From positions 1-29,088 of the forward strand of contig CAJUGZ010000017.1 of NCBI GenBank assembly GCA_910585855.1: a stretch of 29,088 bases of DNA, given 5' to 3'. The notes beneath the pieces are model-generated. The model searched no databases and was not told the DNA's origin. It was given only the letters and a program-made list of their open reading frames with translations. Both the position numbers and the translations under genes were made by a program. The DNA is from an uncultured Lachnospiraceae bacterium (GTDB taxonomy: Bacteria; Bacillota_A; Clostridia; Lachnospirales; Lachnospiraceae). This document shows, in pieces, positions 24,762 through 29,088 of the stretch (its first letter is position 1; every line of letters begins with the position of its first letter).

Positions 24762-26378
24762 TTAATCCCATCCACTGTCTAACCAGTTCCGCAAAAGCAG
24801 TGCAACGGCATCCGGGTTTTCGTCCACAAACTTTTCGATTGCTCTTCTTGCTTCTGATTTGTCCTGAAGGTCAATATCTTCAAGCGGCGGCTCAGTCGTT
24901 GCAGACAGCAAATCTTCCACTGATAATTCTGGCTCGGTTTCCACCACTTCTTCTTTTCTGGTACTTCTCCAAACCACAAAGGCAAGCAGCAGTACAATCA
25001 ATAAAAATACAATAATCTGCAGATAGTTGCTGATATCAAATGCTTCCTCTTCTTCTGTCCGTACATAAAACGGTTCGGTATAAGCAATAATCGTAATCCG
25101 ATCTTCTGCAATACCAGTTGCATTGGATACCATTGTATAGAGATCCGGACTTACCGTTGCCACTTCCGGCTCACTATGAAATGCCTGATACTCCTCATAG
25201 GTCGTTTCTTCTAAAAGTCCCAAAATTCGAAGTGTTTCTTCGTCATAAATCCGATATTTCCGAAGTGCAATCGAAATACTAGAACCTGCTAGATCCACTA
25301 CACCACTCGCTCCTTTGACTTCCTTAATCGACTCATCAAGTGCATACGCTATCTGTTCTGTTCTAGAAGAACTCGTTCCGTTTGTCATCTCATACTCATA
25401 TGTAGTCACATCATCCGAATCATTCGATGCCGTCCCCGGTACTCCGCCCGGACCATTCTGATTTTCTGTTTCCTGAAGATAATAATCTCTAATATACCCA
25501 GTCTTTCTGTCCTCTGGAATAGAATAGTGGATATCTGTTGTTGTACTCTGACTAAAATCCACACTTAAATTTGCCGTTGTCTTAATTGTGTCAGTAATTC
25601 CAAGTGAAAGAAACAAATCTGACACCTTTCCTTCCAGCGTCTGTTCCAACTGTTCTTTTGCCGAAAGCTGACTAGAAATTACAATGCTCTGTGCATCCCC
25701 TTCCATTCCTCCGGCAAATACTACATTTGCATTAGAATCTAAAATAATAATATGATCTGTTGTTTCATTTCCGACCATATAAGCAATTGACTTTGCCAAA
25801 GATTCCCCTGCTCCCGACGGCAAACTTTCTGTCAATGTAATCGTAACATTTGCCGTTGTTTCTTCATTTTTACTTAATACAGTATAAGAGGTTTCCGGAA
25901 CATAAATTTCACACGATGCCTCACTAATATAAGAAATGCTTTCAAGCATCTGTTCAATCCGGCTCTCTTTATAAATCTTTTCCTGAAGCTTTCTCTTTGA
26001 TTCCGTAGTAGGAATCATCCCTTCATTTCCAAATAAATCCTCATAAGAATATCCTGACTTCGGAATATTATTCTGTGCAAGCAGTAAAGTTGCATTTGAC
26101 AAATCATCTTCTGCTATGGAAAATGTCAGTGTATCATCAGACATCTCATATTTGGTAAAACCATTTTCATCAAGCAAAGTTTTTACAGCTGCAGCATCAG
26201 ATGCCGTTTCTAACTTAATCAAATGTACAAAATTTGTTCTAGTTAAGGTCCATGCCAAAAGACATAGCGCAAGCACCACTACGGCTGCTACACTGATCAT
26301 TATCTGCTTTTGCTTTTTTTCAAATTTATTCCAATAATCTTTTATTCTATCCAATAGTTCTTTTAGTTTATCAGGCAT
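24762..26378 (-). CDS. fliF: FliF, MS-ring protein
   Basis: FliF forms the MS ring in the membrane, the first structure of the basal body. The 538-residue protein has two membrane helices (about 27-46 and 445-465) flanking ring-building domains. It includes the region NNIPKSGYSYEDLFGNEGMIPTTESKRKLQEKIYKESRIEQML. The short acidic C-terminus (ending RNWLDSGWD) binds FliG. GGGAGAAG lies upstream of the ATG. Neighbours fliE and fliG are canonical. Confidence 0.97.
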   Translation of the reverse strand: MPDKLKELLDRIKDYWNKFEKKQKQIMISVAAVVVLALCLLAWTLTRTNFVHLIKLETASDAAAVKTLLDENGFTKYEMSDDTLTFSIAEDDLSNATLLLAQNNIPKSGYSYEDLFGNEGMIPTTESKRKLQEKIYKESRIEQMLESISYISEASCEIYVPETSYTVLSKNEETTANVTITLTESLPSGAGESLAKSIAYMVGNETTDHIIILDSNANVVFAGGMEGDAQSIVISSQLSAKEQLEQTLEGKVSDLFLSLGITDTIKTTANLSVDFSQSTTTDIHYSIPEDRKTGYIRDYYLQETENQNGPGGVPGTASNDSDDVTTYEYEMTNGTSSSRTEQIAYALDESIKEVKGASGVVDLAGSSISIALRKYRIYDEETLRILGLLEETTYEEYQAFHSEPEVATVSPDLYTMVSNATGIAEDRITIIAYTEPFYVRTEEEEAFDISNYLQIIVFLLIVLLLAFVVWRSTRKEEVVETEPELSVEDLLSATTEPPLEDIDLQDKSEARRAIEKFVDENPDAVALLLRNWLDSGWD

Positions 26379-26437
26379 TGTTTCTTCTCCCTTACAGCAG
26401 CATAATCAGCCGTCTTGCAAAGCAACCCGGCTTACGA

Positions 26438-26749
26438 TTATACTTGAATATTCATAATTTCTCGATAGGCCTCTAAGACCTTATTCTTTACTGCCACAGT
26501 ATACTGAACAGCCAATTCTGATTTCGTTAATGCAGTCATCAAATCATTCGCATTATCGGAATACCCCAATGCCATCTTTAACTCTTCTGCCTCTGCTGCA
26601 CTTGACAAATCATTTGTTTCTTTAATCATATCAATCGCAGACTGAAAAATTGCCTCAAATGAAGTATCACTCTTTTTCGTACTTCTCTCCAAAACCTGTG
26701 TCAAATATTCTGATCCTATCTGATTTACGGACTGAACTGTTGTTGTCAT
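26438..26749 (-). CDS. fliE: FliE, MS-ring/rod junction protein
   Basis: This 103-residue protein has the FliE signature SFEAIFQSAIDMIKETNDLSSAAE and the C-terminal ALTKSELAVQYTVAVKNKVLEAYREIMNIQV. It connects the MS ring to the proximal rod and is needed for export of rod proteins. AGGAAGG lies upstream of the ATG. It is separated from flgC by a 144-bp gap. Confidence 0.96.
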   Translation of the reverse strand: MTTTVQSVNQIGSEYLTQVLERSTKKSDTSFEAIFQSAIDMIKETNDLSSAAEAEELKMALGYSDNANDLMTALTKSELAVQYTVAVKNKVLEAYREIMNIQV

Positions 26750-26893
26750 CTCTTTTCCTTCCTCGGCTTATTTGCCATCTCACAAAACCACTGGCAGAGA
26801 ATCGTACTTTGACCTGTTTTTGAACTTTTATCAAATCTTTCTGCTTCACTTGTCATTTTTCACGTTTCTCTGCACAAAACTATCCCCTAACTA
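26750..26893 (-). other. fliE-flgC spacer with imperfect inverted repeat
   Basis: This 144-bp gap is long for this operon. It holds 11-nt arms (26794-26804 and 26863-26873; core GCAGAGAA and TTCTCTGC) with one mismatch, separated by 58 nt. It could pair in the mRNA. No gene or clear promoter is seen. Confidence 0.45.
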
Positions 26894-27343
26894 TCAACTA
26901 CCTATTTCCAACGCTTTGAGTGCCATTGCCTTTGTCGCATTGAAAGCAGTAATATTAGCCTCATAAGCACGTGACGCATCAATTAAATCCGTCATTTCTG
27001 TTACTGTATTTACATTTGGGTAATTGACATATCCGTTTTCATCCGCATCTGGATGTGACGGTTCATAAACTCTATTCATCGGTGTTTCTGTATCCTCTAT
27101 AATGGAAGTTACTTTTACACCGTTTCCAATATAATTATGATTTAATTTTAACTGTGTTGTGAGTGCAGCCTGAAAAGATGTACTGTCCTTTTCCTGAAAT
27201 ACTACATTCCTTCTTACATATGGTGTCCCATCCTTCGTTCGGGTGGTCTTAACATTTGCTATATTCTCTGATAAAATATCCATACGAAGTCTTTGTGCCG
27301 TCATACCAGTTGCACTAATATTTAATGCCTGAAACATCGCCAT
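26894..27343 (-). CDS. flgC: FlgC, proximal rod protein
   Basis: The 149-residue FlgC has the rod N-terminus (ALNISATGMTAQRLRMDILSENIANVKTTRT) and the C-terminal helix of rod proteins (VTEMTDLIDASRAYEANITAFNATKAMALKALEIG). It builds the proximal rod with FlgB and FliE. GGAGG lies 9 nt before the ATG at 27343. An in-frame ATG two codons later is less likely. Confidence 0.97.
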   Translation of the reverse strand: MAMFQALNISATGMTAQRLRMDILSENIANVKTTRTKDGTPYVRRNVVFQEKDSTSFQAALTTQLKLNHNYIGNGVKVTSIIEDTETPMNRVYEPSHPDADENGYVNYPNVNTVTEMTDLIDASRAYEANITAFNATKAMALKALEIGS

Positions 27344-27432
27344 GGCAATCTTCCTCCTTTTCCAATGTCTTATCCATATATACGTTTGGACCTCCCTGTC
27401 CCTGCATCTTTTTTACCAAATATTTGTTTTTT

Positions 27433-27819
27433 CTAAGTTGTCATCGCTGCTTTTAAACGATTAAATTCACTGTTCAATGCCCGTACCAATGCCTGATATT
27501 TAATTTGGTTAGATGCCAACTCCGCCTGCTCCGCAGCTTCGTCTACATTATTCCCGTCCAACCGATACGAATAATTAGATAAATCCGTATAGGTCTGATA
27601 AGCAAGATTTGCTAAATTTACATTTGATACCCGCTTATCCACAGAACCCAATTTTTTCAGTTCCTTTTCTAAGCTGCTTTCAAATCGAACTTCCTGCCGC
27701 TTAAACCCCGGTGTCGTTGCATTTGCCAGATTATTATTTAATACGGTATTTCTTACCCAGCTTGCATCAATCGCTTTATCCAATATATTCACATAACTAT
27801 ATATTCCGGAATTCAACAT
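27433..27819 (-). CDS. flgB: FlgB, proximal rod protein, first gene of the operon
   Basis: The 128-residue FlgB has the rod-protein N-terminus (SYVNILDKAIDASWVRNTVLNNNLANATTPGFKR) and the C-terminal helix (ASNQIKYQALVRALNSEFNRLKAAMTT). GGAGGG lies 4 nt before the ATG. It is the first gene after a long non-coding region, and a sigma-A-type promoter lies about 90 nt upstream, so it probably heads the transcript of the whole cluster. Confidence 0.97.
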   Translation of the reverse strand: MLNSGIYSYVNILDKAIDASWVRNTVLNNNLANATTPGFKRQEVRFESSLEKELKKLGSVDKRVSNVNLANLAYQTYTDLSNYSYRLDGNNVDEAAEQAELASNQIKYQALVRALNSEFNRLKAAMTT

Positions 27820-27913
27820 AAGTCCCTCCTCTTATCCTCTTTTCTTTTTCATACAGCCTGTTACACTCTGTATCCTTATAAATTTTCGTTCTTTTACGAT
27901 TTTGCATAGTTCT

Positions 27914-27942
27914 ATTATAATTTAAGTTTTCAAATCCTACAA
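27914..27942 (-). promoter_or_regulatory. Sigma-A-type promoter of the fla/che operon
   Basis: On the minus strand a perfect -10 TATAAT (27914-27919) is preceded by TTGTAG (27937-27942) with an exact 17-nt spacer. Transcription would start near 27907, leaving a leader of about 88 nt before flgB. The -35 matches TTGACA at 3 of 6 bases, so an activator may help. No sigma-28 or sigma-54 consensus was seen nearby. Confidence 0.7.
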
Positions 27943-27981
27943 GTAGAAATTCCTCATTTTTCTGTAATTGGTACTTATGAT

Positions 27982-27998
27982 ATAGCCATTTTGGCTAT
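27982..27998. promoter_or_regulatory. 17-bp perfect palindrome upstream of the flgB promoter
   Basis: ATAGCCATTTTGGCTAT has 7-bp perfect arms around a 3-nt centre. It lies about 80 nt upstream of the predicted transcription start, a place suited to an activator or repressor. On the plus strand it is followed by four or more Ts, so a weak rightward terminator is an alternative. Confidence 0.5.
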
Positions 27999-28135
27999 TT
28001 TTCCCATATTTGTCCACAAAGAAAATACTTACGCCGTATTATTTATCTTATCTATATTATCTCATTTTTTCATTTTTTTCAACCAAAAAACAAAAAACTT
28101 TCTCCTAATCCGTAGGAAACGATTTTCCAGAGAGG

Positions 28136-28255
28136 GACGCCAAATTCTGGAACGGTGGGCAGTCTGCTGTTCCGGTTTCCAAAAAGCAAGAAGTTCTAAG
28201 ATTTCTGCATTTTGGTACATCCAACCAAACAGACCGGGGCGCAATTCGCCCTCAC
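28136..28255 (+). repeat. Degenerate repeat copy C (same family as A and B)
   Basis: Positions 28140-28167 match copy A perfectly over 28 nt in inverted orientation. Weaker similarity continues (AAGAAGTTCTAAGATTTCTG) to a GGGCG...CGCCC hairpin corresponding to the GGGC...GCCC end of A and B. The internal TGC-TTCCAT-GCA hairpin of A and B is missing. The boundaries are approximate. Confidence 0.7.
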
Positions 28256-28324
28256 CCCCAACCAAAACAAAACTAGCATATCAAAAGATTTCACCAACCA
28301 CAAAAGAATCGCTTCCCAAAAATA

Positions 28325-28490
28325 CGGGCTAAACACGCCCCTTTTTTTGCACACCCTGCATGGAAGCAGTGTATGCAAAAAATCTTAGATTTCGAAGCAG
28401 AAACCTAAGAACTTCTAACTTTTTTCCAAAGTCACTGCAGACTGCCCACCGTTCCAGAATTTGGCTGTTTCTAGACCCCGGAACAAAAAA
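28325..28490 (-). repeat. 166-bp repeat copy A, with terminator-like end
   Basis: Copy A is an inverted copy of B (28910-29075) at roughly 88% identity by hand alignment, with the same length. On the plus strand it begins GGGCTAAACACGCCCC followed by seven Ts, a short intrinsic-terminator-like hairpin for rightward transcription. Next comes a second hairpin around GCATGGAAGC flanked by T and A runs. Confidence 0.85.
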
Positions 28491-28679
28491 TAAATTCCTT
28501 CTAAACTTTTTTGAAAACCTTTTTTTTATCTGAATACACGATAATCTTATAATTGTATCATAAATCTTCTATAAATAATAGTAATTTTTTTAAAAATCAG
28601 GATAAATTTACAAACTAAAATTTTTATAAAATTAAAAGTCACATACCAATCAATGATTTTATACTTTTGTAACTTTATA

Positions 28680-28708
28680 AGTATATCCTATTTCTATCTT
28701 TCATTCAA
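28680..28708 (-). promoter_or_regulatory. Second promoter-like sequence pointing toward flgB
   Basis: On the minus strand, TTGAAT (28703-28708), a 17-nt spacer and TATACT (28680-28685) match 4 of 6 and 5 of 6 consensus bases. It lies in the AT-rich segment between inverted repeats A and B. AT-rich DNA gives chance matches, so this is tentative. Confidence 0.4.
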
Positions 28709-28909
28709 CTTTTAGAGATAGATGTTGCCGGAAAGGGTTAGCTTTCACCGGACACCAGAGTCGATTTCCACAGAAGCCAAGACTTTCTAACCGCTCTCTG
28801 AAGTCGCAGACAAAAGACAAAAACAAACTTTCTCTTTCTATTGGTTGAATCATGGCAGAAACGATATATTATTACAGAACAAGTCTTCCGCAAAATTTAA
28901 ACACAATTC

Positions 28910-29075
28910 TTTTTTGTTCCGGGGTCAAGAAACAGCCAGATTCGAAAACAGTGGGCAGCCTGCAGTGACTTTGGAAAAAAGTTAGAAGTTCTTGGACTTC
29001 TGTTCGAAAACCTAAGATTTTTTTCACATCCTGCTTCCATGCAGGGTGTGAAAAAAAAGGGGCGTGTTTAGCCCG
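28910..29075 (+). repeat. 166-bp repeat copy B, with terminator-like end
   Basis: Copy B is the inverted partner of copy A. Read on the minus strand it starts with GGGC-7 nt-GCCCC and eight Ts, a terminator-like element. That element would stop leftward transcription coming from beyond the window before it reached the flgB region. A second hairpin (CACATCCTGC and GCAGGGTGTG around TTCCAT) has T and A runs on its two sides. Confidence 0.85.
29047..29074 (-). terminator. Leftward intrinsic-terminator-like hairpin in copy B
   Basis: On the minus strand a 4-bp GC stem (GGGC...GCCC, 7-nt loop) is followed by C and eight Ts. The short stem makes it weaker than a classical terminator. It may serve a leftward gene beyond the right edge and insulate the flagellar operon. 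The same motif occurs in copy A on the plus strand at 28326-28348. Confidence 0.5.
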
Positions 29076-29088
29076 GAGGATAGGAAAG

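Larger units (their letters stand above)
27820..29088. other. 1.27-kb region upstream of flgB without a convincing gene
   Basis: Nothing here looks like a coding gene on either strand; the short open frames run across repeats and change composition abruptly. The region holds the operon promoter, a palindrome, repeat copies C (28136-28255), A (28325-28490) and B (28910-29075), and a 419-bp AT-rich segment (28491-28909) containing a second promoter-like sequence. Confidence 0.75.

Noticed and set aside
27318..27407. Small 30-codon frame on the minus strand between flgB and flgC (starting MQGQGGPNVYMD)
   Set aside because: It overlaps the flgC start out of frame, has no good ribosome site, and is the size expected by chance.
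27991..28332. 113-codon open frame on the plus strand upstream of flgB
   Set aside because: It starts in AT-rich DNA, runs through degenerate repeat C and toward A, has no Shine-Dalgarno site, and shows no recognisable domain.
28728..28830. Possible third decayed copy of the 140-bp palindromic repeat
   Set aside because: It shares only GCTTTCACCGGACA-like sequence with the flank of copy 1 (13 of 14), and the expected core and arms are not recognisable.
1..29088. CRISPR arrays, tRNA/rRNA genes, transposases, phage genes
   Set aside because: No regular spacer-repeat array, no cloverleaf or rRNA segment, and no transposase, integrase or phage protein was recognised on either strand.

Overview
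The window is almost entirely one leftward-reading flagellar and chemotaxis (fla/che) gene cluster. Every convincing gene is on the minus strand. The DNA is AT-rich. The gene order flgB-flgC-fliE-fliF-fliG-fliH-fliI-fliJ-ylxF-fliK-flgD-(TIGR02530)-flgE-flbD-motA-motB-fliL-fliM-fliY-cheY-fliO-fliP-fliQ-fliR-flhB-flhA-flhF-flhG-ycgR-cheB-cheA is the Firmicutes arrangement. FliY (CheC + SpoA), YlxF, FlbD/SwrD and motAB inside the operon point to a motile clostridium, most likely a Lachnospiraceae member such as the Roseburia/Agathobacter group. That placement is an inference from gene order and style, not from a search.

Layout in transcription order (right to left). From 29088 to 27820 lies about 1.27 kb without a convincing gene. 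It holds two 166-bp inverted repeats, a third degenerate copy, an AT-rich segment between the two good copies, and the likely main promoter (-10 at 27914-27919). From 27819 to 20276 are rod, MS-ring, switch and export-ATPase genes (flgB to fliJ) and ylxF. From 19964 to 15874 are hook genes. From 15363 to 12910 are flbD, the stator genes motAB, and fliL. From 12851 to 10083 are the switch and signalling genes fliM, fliY and cheY. From 10079 to 4456 is the export gate (fliOPQR, flhBA). From 4459 to 2378 are the placement GTPases flhF and flhG. From 2353 to 1 are a PilZ c-di-GMP receptor, cheB, an extra CheA-P1-like gene, and the first codons of cheA.

Most genes are separated by a few bases or overlap, and many Shine-Dalgarno sites lie in the preceding gene, so the cluster should act as a translationally coupled operon. 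No strong intrinsic terminator is visible inside it.

The most unusual items are three. (1) A tandem duplication at the cheB/cheA junction has created a stand-alone CheA-P1-like protein. It keeps the phospho-accepting His but has lost the surrounding Lys, His and Glu. (2) A 140-bp palindromic repeat occurs twice in the operon, in opposite orientations. Its 16-bp outer arms differ completely between the copies yet stay self-complementary in each. (3) Long inverted repeats upstream of flgB flank a promoter-like segment, an arrangement that could permit inversion. A Met-rich tandem-repeat linker in FliY is also notable.
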